Of a DNA stretch of 64,000 nucleotides, positions 9,257-21,204 are shown one piece after another. How positions within the stretch are numbered: the stretch's first letter is position 1; each line of letters starts with the position of its first letter. Made by a program: the position numbers and the translations under genes. The stretch is taken from NCBI RefSeq assembly GCF_003148805.1, contig NZ_QGGX01000007.1, forward strand, positions 220,618 through 284,617, given 5' to 3'. The notes beneath the pieces are model-generated. The model was not told the DNA's origin. It did no database searches and saw only the letters and a program-made list of their open reading frames with translations. Source of the stretch: Aminobacter sp. AP02. GTDB lineage: Bacteria > Pseudomonadota > Alphaproteobacteria > Rhizobiales > Rhizobiaceae.

Positions 9257-9945
9257 CCAACGCTTCGGTGAAGATCCTGATCGTCGACGACGAGCCGCCG
9301 ATCCGCAAGCTGTTGCGCGTCGGTCTGTCGACGCAGGATTACGCCATCCTTGAAGCGCCGGCTGCAAAGCCGGCCATGGTGATGGTCAAGGCCGAGAAAC
9401 CCGACCTCATCCTGCTCGACCTCGGCTTGCCCGACATGGGCGGCCACGACCTGCTCGCCATGTGGCGCCAGGAGGGCCTTGAGGTGCCGGTCATCATCCT
9501 GTCGAGCCGCACCGACGAGGCCGGTATCGTCAAGGCGCTCGAACTCGGCGCCGACGACTACGTGACAAAACCTTTCGGCATGAACGAATTGGCCGCGCGC
9601 ATCCGCACCGCCCTTCGCCACCGCCTGCAGCAGCAGGGCGAAAAGCCGGTGTTCCAGACCGGCGAACTGTCGGTCGACCTGGTCAAGCGCATCGTCAGGC
9701 TGGGCGGCCAGGAGGTGAAGCTCTCGCCCAAGGAATACGACATCCTGCGCGTGCTGGTTCAGCATGCCGGCAAGGTCTTGACCCACCGCTACCTGCTCGA
9801 GCATGTCTGGGGCGGCTCGGCCGACGTGCAGTATCTCAGGGTCTATGTCCGCCAGTTGCGCCAGAAGATCGAAAAGACCCCCGACGAGCCGCAATACATC
9901 ACCACCGAAACCGGCGTCGGCTACAGGCTGCGCGAGGCTGATTAG
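9253..9945 (+). CDS. kdpE: Response regulator KdpE
   Basis: The OmpR/PhoB-family partner of KdpD, which activates the kdp operon. It has 230 residues: a receiver domain with acidic pair VDDEPP and phospho-acceptor Asp at about residue 56 (ILLDLGLPDMGG), the Lys of VTKPFGMNEL, then a winged-helix DNA-binding domain (LSPKEYDILRVLVQHAGKVLTH, YLRVYVRQLRQKIE, TETGVGYRL). Translation is probably coupled to kdpD through the ATGA overlap. It closes the operon; gyrB converges from the other side. Confidence 0.96.
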   Translation: MTNASVKILIVDDEPPIRKLLRVGLSTQDYAILEAPAAKPAMVMVKAEKPDLILLDLGLPDMGGHDLLAMWRQEGLEVPVIILSSRTDEAGIVKALELGADDYVTKPFGMNELAARIRTALRHRLQQQGEKPVFQTGELSVDLVKRIVRLGGQEVKLSPKEYDILRVLVQHAGKVLTHRYLLEHVWGGSADVQYLRVYVRQLRQKIEKTPDEPQYITTETGVGYRLREAD

Positions 9946-10004
9946 CGCCGCCATCGCACCGCCGGCGCTGGTTTCATTGGCAAGACGCCTGCCTTGAAAA
10001 CGAA

Positions 10005-10035
10005 ATCGCCCCCTCCGTGTTACGGAGAGGGCGAT
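10005..10035 (-). terminator. Rho-independent terminator of gyrB
   Basis: Read on the minus strand, ATCGCCCTCTCCGT-aac-ACGGAGGGGGCGAT is a 14-bp stem with one mismatch, followed by TTTCGTTTT, 22 bp after the gyrB stop. It may also stop transcription from kdpE, although the T-run is on the gyrB side. Confidence 0.85.
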
Positions 10036-10057
10036 GAAGTTTGTCCGAACGAGCGTC

Positions 10058-13007
<2,950 letters not shown>

Positions 13008-14909
13008 ATGCCCACCACAAGACCATTGAAGGCCAGCGACAAAGTTTCAAATCCGATCGTTTCGGGCGAATTGGCGGGGCTTATCGAGGCGCTCGACTGG
13101 TCGTCGACATCGATCGGCCCTATCGCTTCCTGGCCGGCGGTGGTGCGCATGACGATCCGCATCATGCTGGCTTCGGCCATGCCGATGTGCCTGCTCATCG
13201 GCCGCAAGGGCGTGATGATCTACAACGACGCCTATCGCGATATTGCCGGCGGCCGGCACCCGGACTGCCTGGGTACGTCGGTGTTCGACAGCTGGCCCGA
13301 AGTCGCGGAGTTCAACCATGTCGTCATGGAGCGCGTCTTTTCTGGGGAGACGTTGACCTTCGAGGACCAGGAGTTGGTGCTTCTGCGCAATGGCAGGCCC
13401 GAGCGCGTCTGGCTTGAACTCGACTACAGCCCGCTGCTCGACGACGATGGCGAAGCTGTCGGCGCGCTTGCCCTCCTGTCGGAAACCACAAAGCGCGTGC
13501 GGGCGGAAAGAGCACTTGCCCGTAGCGAGGAACGCCTGTCGCTGGCGCTGGAGGCGTCGGGCATCGTTGGCACCTGGGAACTCGACGTGACCAGCAGACT
13601 GGTAACTGCTGATGCGCGTTTCGCCGAAATGTTCGGCGTCGAGGTTGCGGACGCCGAACAGGGCATTTCGGACGACACCTTCTTGCGGCGCGTCCATCCC
13701 GCCGATCGCGATTTGGTCCTGCGCAAGACGGAAGAGGCGATCGCCACCCGTGGCGGTCTTCGAACCGAGTATCGTCTCATTGATGGCGACGGCGGTATCC
13801 GCTGGGTTCTCGCAACCGGCAGGTTCTTTGGCAATGCCCTCGGCGGCAATCCGCGCCTGCCGGGCGTTGTCATCGACATCACAGAGCGCAAGGCGGTCGA
13901 GGCCGCGTTGGCGGCCAGCGAGGCCGGCTTCCGTACGCTTGCCGACACAATGCCGCAGATGGTCTGGTCGACGCGGCCCGACGGCCACCACGACTACTAC
14001 AACGCCCGCTGGTACGAATTCACAGGCGTTCCACAGGGCTCGACCGATGGCGAGGCCTGGAACGGCATGTTTCATCCAGACGACCAGGACCGTGCCTGGG
14101 AGCTGTGGCGCCATTCGCTGGCGACCGGCGAGCCTTACCAGATCGAATATCGCCTGCGCCACGCCAGCGGCGAATATCGCTGGACGCTTGGCCGTGCACT
14201 GCCCATCCGCAACGAGGCCGGGGAGATCATCCGCTGGTTTGGCACCTGCACCGACATTCACGAAACCAAGCTGGTTGCGGAGGAGCGCGAGGTTGTCGCG
14301 CATGAGCTCAGCCATCGCATCAAGAACATTTTTTCCGTGCTCAACGGCATCATCAGCCTTTCGGCACGCTCGTATCCCGACATCAAGCCGCTGGCTGATG
14401 AGCTCCGGCAGCGCATCAGCGCCATGGGAAAAGCACATGATTTCGTGCGTCCGCACAGTCAGGCGTCGCGGCCGCAAGGCAATCAGTCGTCGCTGCGGGC
14501 GCTGGTTGAGCTGTTGCTCGCGCCGCATGTTGGCGAAGTGCCCGGCCGCTTCGCATTCAATGGCGACGACGCCACAATCGACGATGGTGCCGCGACCCCG
14601 CTGGCGCTGCTGTTTCATGAGCTTGCCACCAATGCGGCGAAATACGGTGCGCTGGCCGAGGCCGATGGCCGCGTGGTCATCGACGCCGCTCGCGCCGGCG
14701 ATCAGTTTCACATCGTCTGGAGGGAAACGGGCGGTGCACCGGTGTCGGGTCCGCCCCCTGGCGAAGGATTCGGCAGCCGCCTGATCACGCTCAGTGTCCA
14801 GGGGCAGCTTGGCGGTAGGCTTGAGCGCCGCTGGCTCCGCGACGGCCTCGAGGTCGAGATCGTCGTGCCGGCCTGCCAGTTGGACCGCTCAACGACGCTT
14901 CGCCGCTAG
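13008..14909 (+). CDS. PAS-domain sensor histidine kinase of the HWE family
   Basis: A cytoplasmic sensor kinase of 633 residues without membrane helices. The N-terminal PAS-like unit (about 20-150) has the pattern SSTSIGPIASWPAVVRMTIR and YNDAYRDIAGGRHP. Two further PAS/PAC units follow: ALEASGIVGTWELD with RLIDGDGGIRWVLATGRFF, and FRTLADTMPQMVWSTRPDG with YRLRHASGEYRWTLGRALPI. The kinase core is HWE type: HELSHRIKNIFSVLNGIISL (phospho-His about residue 436), N-box FHELATNAAKYGAL, the Trp-x-Glu in HIVWRETGG, and the glycine loop EGFGSRLI. I start at 13008 because the upstream 49 residues are not conserved. A single-domain response regulator converges from 15418, a plausible partner. The signal is unknown. 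Confidence 0.88.
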   Translation: MPTTRPLKASDKVSNPIVSGELAGLIEALDWSSTSIGPIASWPAVVRMTIRIMLASAMPMCLLIGRKGVMIYNDAYRDIAGGRHPDCLGTSVFDSWPEVAEFNHVVMERVFSGETLTFEDQELVLLRNGRPERVWLELDYSPLLDDDGEAVGALALLSETTKRVRAERALARSEERLSLALEASGIVGTWELDVTSRLVTADARFAEMFGVEVADAEQGISDDTFLRRVHPADRDLVLRKTEEAIATRGGLRTEYRLIDGDGGIRWVLATGRFFGNALGGNPRLPGVVIDITERKAVEAALAASEAGFRTLADTMPQMVWSTRPDGHHDYYNARWYEFTGVPQGSTDGEAWNGMFHPDDQDRAWELWRHSLATGEPYQIEYRLRHASGEYRWTLGRALPIRNEAGEIIRWFGTCTDIHETKLVAEEREVVAHELSHRIKNIFSVLNGIISLSARSYPDIKPLADELRQRISAMGKAHDFVRPHSQASRPQGNQSSLRALVELLLAPHVGEVPGRFAFNGDDATIDDGAATPLALLFHELATNAAKYGALAEADGRVVIDAARAGDQFHIVWRETGGAPVSGPPPGEGFGSRLITLSVQGQLGGRLERRWLRDGLEVEIVVPACQLDRSTTLRR

Positions 14910-14920
14910 TTTTGGGCGAC

Positions 14921-14953
14921 CAAGGGCGTACGGCATAGGCCTGAGCGCCCTTG
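14921..14953. terminator. Hairpin between convergent kinase and response-regulator genes
   Basis: CAAGGGCG and CGCCCTTG form an 8-bp perfect stem with a 17-nt loop between the two convergent stop codons. No clear T-run exists on either strand, so it is a modest bidirectional terminator candidate. Confidence 0.45.
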
Positions 14954-14971
14954 CATCATCAATTGGCTCCG

Positions 14972-15418
14972 TCAGGCTCTCGCCTCGAGACCGTCTTCGG
15001 GATCGTTGGAATTATCAGCCGCAAACAGCTTCAGCCGCGCTGGCGGTTCGGCGGGCAAACGGTGGCGGCGTGCAACCGCGTATCGCACCGCTTGGCGCAA
15101 TTCATCGTCAATCACCGGCTTGGGTAGCACTCCGATCGTGCCGGGAACGCCGTCGCCGAGTTGCGATGGATTGGCAGTCATGAACAGGACCGTCACGCCG
15201 AATTTCTCGGCCAGAATTCTGCCCAGCAAAGGTCCGGTGGGTCCGTCCCGGAGATTGAGGTCAACGAGCGCCACTTCGGCATGCTGCGCCAAGTCGAGTG
15301 CGCTCGTCGAATCCATGGCGATGCCGACCGGACGGTGCCCGAGCTCTTCGATCATGCTTTCGATTTCGGTGGCAACGAAAATCTCGTCTTCGACAACCAT
15401 GATGTTGCAGTTCGTCAT
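14972..15418 (-). CDS. Single-domain response regulator
   Basis: A CheY-like receiver of 148 residues without an output domain. Visible features are the acidic cluster VVEDE (residues 8-12), phospho-acceptor Asp53 in VALVDLNLRDG, the Thr of LFMTANPS and the Lys of GVLPKPVID. The C-terminal tail is short, charged and not conserved. I start at 15418 (MTNCNIMVVEDE); a longer frame upstream encodes non-receiver sequence. Such orphan receivers in Rhizobiales often pair with HWE kinases, and the HWE kinase gene lies tail-to-tail 62 bp away. The partnership is inferred from position only. Confidence 0.86.
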   Translation of the reverse strand: MTNCNIMVVEDEIFVATEIESMIEELGHRPVGIAMDSTSALDLAQHAEVALVDLNLRDGPTGPLLGRILAEKFGVTVLFMTANPSQLGDGVPGTIGVLPKPVIDDELRQAVRYAVARRHRLPAEPPARLKLFAADNSNDPEDGLEARA

Positions 15419-15554
15419 GTCACTCTTACACGCGTATTCCCTGTTTCCCGGTCGTTGGCCTAACGCTGCCACCAGCGATAGGTTGCACGTGAATCCGTTG
15501 ATTTCTGGCAAAGATAATGCCGTTGCCCCGGGGTTTGGCCCGGGTGGCAATCGT

Positions 15555-16124
15555 TCATGCAGCCCGCAGGGGCTTCAGCGCCACGCTCCAGCGGAACAGC
15601 TCGTCGAGCATTACCTTGGCGCTGTCGTCGATCAGTGCGTTCGACTTGAACTCGCCGTTCTCGTCGAGATGCTGGGTGAAGGCCGGGATCGCGATTGCCT
15701 CGGGGATCGGCATGATCTTGACGGTGGTCAGCAGCATCTTTTCCGACTGCACGGCGCGCAGGCCGGCCGAAACGCCGCCATAGCTCAGGAAGCCGGCTGG
15801 CTTGTAGTTCCATTCGCGGGAGAGATAGTCGATGGCGTTCACCAGCGCGGGCGCCGCGAAGTAGTTGTATTCGGGCGTCACGAACACGAAGGCGTCGGCG
15901 GGATTGATCGCTTCCGACCACTGCTTGGTGTGCTCGTTTTCGTATTGGCCCAGGCGCGGGTGCTTGGGTTCGTCGAAGATCGGCAGGCCGAAGGCGTCGA
16001 TATCGGTGATCACGGGTTCGAACTTGCCGTGCTCGCGCGCATAGGCTTCGAGCCAGCGCGCGAAAACGGGGCCGACGCGGCCAGGCCGGGTGCTGGCGAC
16101 GACGATGTTGAGCTGGTGTTTCAA
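15555..16124 (-). CDS. NADPH-dependent FMN reductase (flavodoxin-like)
   Basis: A flavodoxin-fold NAD(P)H:FMN or quinone reductase of about 189 residues. The FMN phosphate loop VVASTRPGRVGPVFARW is at the N-terminus, followed by FVFVTPEYNYFAAPALVNAIDYL, the typical NADPH_FMN_red signature, and GFLSYGGVSAGLRA. I prefer the TTG codon at 16124 as start because AAGGA lies 9 bp before it; another TTG at 16154 has no such site. It is divergent from the P450 gene, with an inverted repeat in between. A redox-partner role for the P450 is possible but not shown. Confidence 0.85.
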   Translation of the reverse strand: MKHQLNIVVASTRPGRVGPVFARWLEAYAREHGKFEPVITDIDAFGLPIFDEPKHPRLGQYENEHTKQWSEAINPADAFVFVTPEYNYFAAPALVNAIDYLSREWNYKPAGFLSYGGVSAGLRAVQSEKMLLTTVKIMPIPEAIAIPAFTQHLDENGEFKSNALIDDSAKVMLDELFRWSVALKPLRAA

Positions 16125-16211
16125 GATTTTCAGTCCTTGGTGCAAGGTATACAATGGTAACTGTCGGGGACATAGTCGCCGGAACCCTCCAGTGGCAAGA
16201 AGGCACTTTCC

Positions 16212-16237
16212 GGTAACCCAATCACATCCGGGTTACC
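16212..16237. promoter_or_regulatory. Inverted repeat between the FMN reductase and P450 genes
   Basis: GGTAACCC-N10-GGGTTACC is a perfect 8-bp inverted repeat in the divergent intergenic region. Another GGTAAC half-site sits at 16156-16161, near the reductase start. This is the kind of site bound by a dimeric regulator. The regulator is not encoded next to it. Confidence 0.45.
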
Positions 16238-16306
16238 TCGGCATGTCGGCCGCATGGACGCCTGCATCCCCTGCGCCTACATTGCGCCTGTGAGGCAGAG
16301 CATTTG

Positions 16307-17677
16307 ATGGATACCAGACCAGAACCCTTCGTTCCCCCGGCGCCGACACCGCGAGCCACGCCGCCCTCGACACTGGAGATGATGCGGATCGTCTACCGCA
16401 ACCCGCTCGAGCTGTGGGGCGAGCCTTCCTACAACGAGCCATGGATTTCGGTCACGGGCATTGGCGGCCCCTTGGTCATCGCCAACGATCCCGGCCTCAT
16501 CCGCCACGTCCTGGTCGACAATGCCAGGAACTACAAGATGGCGACGGTCCGCCAGATGATCCTGCGCCCGATCCTGCGCGATGGGCTCCTGACCGCCGAG
16601 GGCGATGTCTGGAAGCGCTCGCGCAAGGCCATGGCGCCGGTCTTCACGCCGCGCCACATCTTCGGTTTCGCCAGGCCGATGCTTGCCTGCACGCTCGACT
16701 TCGTCAAACGTTACGACGACGTCTCCGACCCGGTCGACGTCGCCCACGACATGACCATGCTGACCTACGATATTCTGGCCGAGACGCTGTTTTCGGGCGA
16801 GATTTCAGGCGAGCCGGGCAGCTTTGCCCATGAGATCGACCGTCTTTTCGAGACCATGGGCCGCGTCGACCCGTTCGACTTTTTGCGGGCGCCGGAGTGG
16901 CTGCCGCGATTGACGCGCCTGCGCGGCCGCAAGACCATGGCCTATTTCCGCAAGATCGTCACCGATACGGTGGCGATGCGCAGCGAGAAGCTCGCGCGTG
17001 ACGCCGACAGCGCGCCGGAGGATTTCCTGACCCTGCTTTTGCGCGCGGAAGGCCCCGACGGGCTGTCGCGCCAGGAGATCGAAGACAACATCATCACCTT
17101 CATCGGCGCTGGCCACGAGACCACCGCACGTGCGCTCGGCTGGACCATCTACTGCCTTGCCGAGGCGACCTGGGAGCGTGACCGCGTCGAGCAGGAGATC
17201 GATGGTGTGCTTGCGCGCGAGCCCGACCCGGTCAAGTGGCTCGACGCCATGCCCTATACCCGCGCCGCCTTCGAAGAGGCGCTCCGCCTCTATCCGCCGG
17301 CGCCCTCGATCAACCGCGAGCCGATCGTCGAGGACGAATACAAGGGCTTCAAGATTCCGCGCAAGGCGCAGGTGCTGGTCATGCCCTGGACGGTGCACCG
17401 CCACCGCAAGCTCTGGGACAGGCCCGACGCCTTCATGCCCGAGCGTTTCCATCCCGAAAACCGCGACAGGATCGACCGCTACCAGTACCTGCCGTTCGGG
17501 GCTGGCCCGCGTGTCTGCATCGGCATGAGCTTCGCCATGCAGGAAGCGATCATCGCGCTCGCCATCCTGCTCTCCCGCTTCCGCCTCGACACCACCGCCG
17601 AAACCAGACCATGGCCGGTGCAGAAACTGACCACTCAGCCGCAGGGTGGCCTGCCGATGCGGGTAACGAGACGTTAG
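16307..17677 (+). CDS. Cytochrome P450
   Basis: A soluble class-I-type P450 of 456 residues. The I-helix has GAGHETTARALGW (oxygen-activation motif AGxET/T), the K-helix has EEALRLYPPAP (ExxR), and the haem loop is FGAGPRVCIGMSFAMQEA with the haem-ligating Cys at about residue 404. There is no membrane anchor. The start is ATG 16307, directly after an in-frame TTG, with GAGGCAGAG upstream. It hydroxylates an unknown organic substrate using electrons from a ferredoxin partner that is not encoded nearby. Confidence 0.93.
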   Translation: MDTRPEPFVPPAPTPRATPPSTLEMMRIVYRNPLELWGEPSYNEPWISVTGIGGPLVIANDPGLIRHVLVDNARNYKMATVRQMILRPILRDGLLTAEGDVWKRSRKAMAPVFTPRHIFGFARPMLACTLDFVKRYDDVSDPVDVAHDMTMLTYDILAETLFSGEISGEPGSFAHEIDRLFETMGRVDPFDFLRAPEWLPRLTRLRGRKTMAYFRKIVTDTVAMRSEKLARDADSAPEDFLTLLLRAEGPDGLSRQEIEDNIITFIGAGHETTARALGWTIYCLAEATWERDRVEQEIDGVLAREPDPVKWLDAMPYTRAAFEEALRLYPPAPSINREPIVEDEYKGFKIPRKAQVLVMPWTVHRHRKLWDRPDAFMPERFHPENRDRIDRYQYLPFGAGPRVCIGMSFAMQEAIIALAILLSRFRLDTTAETRPWPVQKLTTQPQGGLPMRVTRR

Positions 17678-17686
17678 GCGGCCTCA

Positions 17687-17746
17687 TCCTGAGCCTGTCG
17701 AAGGATGGGGCAAGCGTCCTGAGCCTGTCGAAGGATGGGGCAAGCG
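17687..17746. repeat. Two exact tandem copies of a 30-bp unit
   Basis: The unit begins TCCTGAGCCTGTCGAAGGAT and ends GGGGCAAGCG, repeated exactly from 17687-17716 to 17717-17746, just after the P450 stop. CCTGAGCxTGTCGAAGG occurs again inside the repeat at 56312-56390, so the unit belongs to a dispersed family. Confidence 0.9.
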
Positions 17747-17758
17747 CCACGCCGACGC

Positions 17759-17862
17759 CTCCCTCCCCCTTGTGGGGAGGGATAAAGGGTGGGGGTAAAT
17801 CGAGGGGCGACGACGCTTGGGGCACCCCCATCCCTAACCCCTCCCCACAAGGGGGAGGGGAA
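17759..17862. repeat. Large imperfect inverted repeat (dispersed palindrome)
   Basis: The left arm CCCTCCCCCTTGTGGGGAGG... (17761-17795) is complementary to the right arm ...CCTCCCCACAAGGGGGAGGGG (17825-17860), around a unique centre of about 30 bp. Each arm also contains its own small hairpin. It lies just before acyP. Confidence 0.85.
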
Positions 17863-17882
17863 TCCTCGCGGTAGGAGGCCTC

Positions 17883-18167
17883 ATGCCAGACGACCAGAAA
17901 GCCGTTCTCGTCCGCATATCAGGCCACGTCCAAGGCGTCAGCTTCCGCGTCTGGACGCAGCGCGAGGCAAGGCGTCTCGGCCTGAATGGCTGGGTCCGCA
18001 ATGAGCGCGACGGTTCCGTCACCGCCCTGATTTCAGGCCCGGAAGAAGCGGTCGCGTCGATGCTGGAAGCGTTCTGGCAGGGGCCGCCGGGCGCCGAAGT
18101 CAGGAGCATCGTACCGGAGCCGGCCGATCCGTCCGGCGTGGCCGCAGGCTTCGATATCACCGGCTGA
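17883..18167 (+). CDS. acyP: Acylphosphatase
   Basis: A small enzyme of 94 residues that hydrolyses acyl phosphates. The signature [19 protein letters not shown] contains the catalytic Arg (GxVQGVxFR), and [15 protein letters not shown] contains the catalytic Asn. The family length is normal. A GTAGGAGG ribosome site lies 5 bp before the ATG. Confidence 0.95.
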   Translation: MPDDQKAVLVRISGHVQGVSFRVWTQREARRLGLNGWVRNERDGSVTALISGPEEAVASMLEAFWQGPPGAEVRSIVPEPADPSGVAAGFDITG

Positions 18168-18236
18168 CAAGTACACGTCGGGTCGTGTTCGCGCGCATGC
18201 CGGCTGATCGTGGGGCAGCGGCCGCAATGACTGGTG

Positions 18237-18295
18237 CTTCCTCTCCCCGGGCAGGGGGAGAGATGGTTCGCGCAGCGAACCGGAGTGGGGGTGCT
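18237..18295. repeat. Short palindromic intergenic element
   Basis: CTCTCCCC-gggca-GGGGGAGAG is a hairpin followed by a second one, GGTTCGC-gca-GCGAACC, and a GGAGTGGGGG tail. It resembles dispersed palindromes of Rhizobiales and lies between acyP and the convergent DUF3297 gene. Confidence 0.7.
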
Positions 18296-18324
18296 TACCG
18301 CCTACGCCTGGCGGCAAGCCGCTA

Positions 18325-18555
18325 TCACGGCTTCGGGAACGGCTCGACAGTGCCCTTGAGCTTGATGGTGATCGGCTCGCCGTAGCGGTCCTTGGACTTG
18401 CCGGCCGGCACGCGGATCCAGCCTTCGCTGACGCAATACTCGCTCACGTCCTGGCGCTCCTTGCCGTTGAACAGGATGCCGACGCCCGCCTGCAGCGCCT
18501 CGGCGTTGAAAAACGGGCTGCGCGGGTCGTTGCTCAGGCGGTCGGGAAGGGACAT
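18325..18555 (-). CDS. DUF3297 family protein
   Basis: A 76-residue conserved protein of unknown function. Its core matches the family as I know it: DRLSNDPRSPFFNAEALQ, GVGILFNGKERQDVSEYCVSEGW, and the ending TIKLKGTVEPF. An ATG at 18561 is also in frame, but the site CTGGAG sits 6 bp before the ATG at 18555, which decides the start. It is a monocistronic gene next to yraN on the same strand. Confidence 0.88.
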   Translation of the reverse strand: MSLPDRLSNDPRSPFFNAEALQAGVGILFNGKERQDVSEYCVSEGWIRVPAGKSKDRYGEPITIKLKGTVEPFPKP

Positions 18556-18719
18556 GGCCATCTCCAGTAACTCAGGCGCCTTCCGGCGCGAACCTTCATT
18601 TCCCGCATCGCGAGCTTTGCGAGGCCTGTTAAGGGCATTGGCGCCGAGCGTAAAGGCCTCGCCGCATCTGCTATGCAATCAGAACCGTTTTTCGGCATGC
18701 GCGATGCGCGGGATCGAGC

Positions 18720-19091
18720 TCAATTCCGCCCGTAAAACGCGTTCTCGACATGCACCGGCCAGCGCCACGGCAGCACCGCCACCATGTCGAAGCGTACCGA
18801 CAGCCGGCCATAGTCGGGCTGGCGGGCGAGCCATAGGTCGGCGGCGCCCTCGATGCGCCGCTCGGAGCCATGGGCCACCGCCTCCATCGCCTCAACAAGT
18901 GTTTTCCGCGCCTTCACCTCGACGATCAGCACCAGGTCGCCGCGCCGGGCGATCAGGTCGATCTCGCCGAGCTTGGTCTTGTAGCGCCGGGCAACGATGC
19001 GAAAACCCTTGAGCATCAGCGCCAATGCCGCCAGCCACTCGCCGCGATGTCCGAGGCGCTGTGCTTTCTGGCGGCCAAGGCGGTCAGTCAT
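18720..19091 (-). CDS. yraN: UPF0102 family protein (YraN, predicted nuclease fold)
   Basis: A 123-residue YraN protein with the restriction-endonuclease-like fold. The visible core is [46 protein letters not shown], giving the E...GEID...(E)VKxR catalytic-type pattern. Its start overlaps the rsmI stop by 8 bp, so the two are co-translated; rsmI-yraN pairing is common in proteobacteria. The biological role is unresolved in the family. Confidence 0.92.
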   Translation of the reverse strand: MTDRLGRQKAQRLGHRGEWLAALALMLKGFRIVARRYKTKLGEIDLIARRGDLVLIVEVKARKTLVEAMEAVAHGSERRIEGAADLWLARQPDYGRLSVRFDMVAVLPWRWPVHVENAFYGRN

Positions 19092-19983
19092 CCGACCCTT
19101 CGCGCAGTTCCAGCAGGCGGCGATAGAGAGCTGGCTTTTGCCCGCCGGTCATGCGCGCTGCTTCCGCTGCCGCCTTCGATGCCGGCATCTCCTTGGCCAG
19201 CGAAAGCAAGAGCTTGTCGACATCCTCGGCCGTCTCGGCCCGCTCCTCGGGCGGCGCCACGCAGATGACGATCTCGCCCTTGGGCGTGTCCGCCTCGGCA
19301 TAATGCGCGGCGAGCTCAGCCAGCGTGCCGGTGCGGATTTCCTCGAACGCCTTGGTCAGTTCGCGGCCGATCGCCGCCTGCCTGATCCCGAGCACGTCGG
19401 CCATGGCCGCGAGCGTATCGGCCAGCCGGCGCGGCGATTCGAAAAAGATCAGCGTACCCGGCACGGCCTTCACTTCCTCAAGGCGCGTCCGCTTCTGGCC
19501 GTCCTTCACCGGCAGGAAGCCGGCGAAGAAAAACGCATCCGACGGCAGGCCCGAGGCGGTAAGTGCGGCAAGCACCGCCGAGGCACCGGGAATCGGCACG
19601 ACGCGGATGCCGCGCTCCTGTGCCTGCCCGACAAGGCGAAAGCCGGGGTCGGAAACCAGCGGCGTTCCGGCGTCCGAAACCAGTGCCACGCTGCGGCCGT
19701 TCTCCAACGCCTCGATCAGCCGTGGCCCGGCTTCGCTGGCATTGTGCTCATGATAGGCGGTCGGCCGCTGGCGGATGCCGTAGCGGTCGAGGAGGACGCG
19801 CGTCACCCTCGTATCCTCGCAGGCGACATGGTCGGCCGCAGCCAGCGTTTCGAGCGCCCTGAGCGTGATATCACCCAGATTGCCGATCGGCGTCGCCACC
19901 AGATAGAGCGCGGGCGTCAGCGGCCGCGCCGCGATTTCGGTCTGGCCGATGACATAGACCCGCTTGTTTTCGTTGTTCTGCAC
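19084..19983 (-). CDS. rsmI: 16S rRNA (cytidine(1402)-2'-O)-methyltransferase
   Basis: RsmI methylates the 2'-hydroxyl of C1402 in the ribosomal decoding centre using S-adenosylmethionine. It has 299 residues with [48 protein letters not shown] (SAM pocket) and [16 protein letters not shown]. The start codon is GTG at 19983, preceded by AGAGGCGG. It forms an overlapping pair with yraN. Confidence 0.96.
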   Translation of the reverse strand: MQNNENKRVYVIGQTEIAARPLTPALYLVATPIGNLGDITLRALETLAAADHVACEDTRVTRVLLDRYGIRQRPTAYHEHNASEAGPRLIEALENGRSVALVSDAGTPLVSDPGFRLVGQAQERGIRVVPIPGASAVLAALTASGLPSDAFFFAGFLPVKDGQKRTRLEEVKAVPGTLIFFESPRRLADTLAAMADVLGIRQAAIGRELTKAFEEIRTGTLAELAAHYAEADTPKGEIVICVAPPEERAETAEDVDKLLLSLAKEMPASKAAAEAARMTGGQKPALYRRLLELREGSDD

Positions 19984-20200
19984 GCCGCCTCTCTTTCAGC
20001 CTTTCATTGGCATGGCGCCGAAGCACATGCAAAAGGATGTGATCGCTTTTGCCTTGGCTTTGCCACAGTGCGGGAAACAAATCGCCGCCGCGGATCGGAA
20101 ACACAGCGATTCGTAAACAGAGGCAATCGTACTGGCCATGTCCCATCGCTTCGACGCCTTCATCTCCCGCCTTGACGCAGCCACCAAGGCGGCACCACCC

Positions 20201-20632
20201 TCACGCCTTGTAGGCGACCAGCACCGCTCCCGCCGCGATCAGCGCGACGCCGAGCCAGTTCGCCGTGCTAAGTCGCTCGCCAAGGAAAATGACGCCAAAC
20301 ACCGCAACAAGAACGACGCTTAGCTTGTCGATCGGCGCCACCTGCGCCGCGTTTCCGAGCTTCAGCGCGCGGAAGTAGCACAGCCACGACGCTCCCGTGG
20401 CGAGCCCCGAGAGCACCAGAAACAGATAGGTCTTGCGCGAGATTTCGCCCAGCGGCTGGAACTGGCCGGTGGCGGCGATGATCGCGCCGAGCACTAGAAG
20501 GATCACCACCGTACGAATCAGCGTGGCGAAGTCGGAATTGATGTTTTCGATGCCGACCTTGGCGAAGATCGCCGTAAGTGCTGCGAAAACAGCGGAAAGT
20601 ATCGCCCAGAATTGCCAGGTTTCGTAGGTCAT
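20201..20632 (-). CDS. EamA-like small drug/metabolite transporter
   Basis: A 143-residue inner-membrane protein with four to five hydrophobic helices and the EamA half-repeat look: WAILSAVFAALTAIFAKVGIENI at the start and GASWLCYFRALKLGNAAQVAPIDKLSVVLVAVFGVIFLGERL in the middle. That is one EamA repeat, so it would work as a dimer. The substrate is unknown. It is divergent from the GNAT gene. The 217 bp between it and rsmI hold nothing I can name. Confidence 0.85.
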   Translation of the reverse strand: MTYETWQFWAILSAVFAALTAIFAKVGIENINSDFATLIRTVVILLVLGAIIAATGQFQPLGEISRKTYLFLVLSGLATGASWLCYFRALKLGNAAQVAPIDKLSVVLVAVFGVIFLGERLSTANWLGVALIAAGAVLVAYKA

Positions 20633-20733
20633 GTCTGGCTCCGTGATTATGATCTGTTGGCCGCTGGATATTTGCTCATGCGCCTTGTACCAGTCGCCGC
20701 CTCTTCGAAAGTCCCGAATAGGCAGCAGGCACC

Positions 20734-21201
20734 ATGACGCACAAGACGTATTCCATCTCCGATCTTCGCGACAGGCCGGAATTCGCCGCCGATGTCGCCG
20801 ACCGCATCTGGAATGCGTGGTGGCGTGACGACGGCCACGAACTCGCTTTCATCAGGGGCCTTGTGGACGAGAATTTTGCCTCGACCGGCCCGCGGGCGCT
20901 CGTCGCCCATGATGGCGACAGCTTCCTCGGCACGGCGCATCTGATCGACAACGATCTTGAATCACGGCCCCAATATTCGCCGTGGGTCGCGGCGGTCTGG
21001 GTCGATGAAGCCGCCAGAAAATCCGGTATCGGCGCGGCGCTGGTGCGGGCAGGTGCCGAGGCCGCGTTCGGCCAAGGCTTCGACACCGTCTATCTCTGCG
21101 CAAAACCAGCCAAGTCTGCCTTCTACGAGCGGCTGGGCTGGCAGCGGATCGAAGAGGACGTCGAAGGCCTCAACGTGTTTTTGATGAAGCGCCCGGCCTG
21201 A
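20734..21201 (+). CDS. GNAT family N-acetyltransferase
   Basis: A 155-residue GNAT protein. The acetyl-CoA binding motif A is WVAAVWVDEAARKSGIGAALVRAGAEAAF (R/Q-x-x-G-x-G/A), and the C-terminal motif is SAFYERLGWQRIEEDV. The substrate is unknown. It is a single gene, convergent with hemW. Confidence 0.87.
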   Translation: MTHKTYSISDLRDRPEFAADVADRIWNAWWRDDGHELAFIRGLVDENFASTGPRALVAHDGDSFLGTAHLIDNDLESRPQYSPWVAAVWVDEAARKSGIGAALVRAGAEAAFGQGFDTVYLCAKPAKSAFYERLGWQRIEEDVEGLNVFLMKRPA

Positions 21202-21204
21202 TCG

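Noticed and set aside
6311..9367. 1018-residue open frame antisense to kdpD
   Set aside because: Its composition is His/Asp/Gly/Arg-rich with no domain pattern. It mirrors codon bias of kdpD on the opposite strand in GC-rich DNA.
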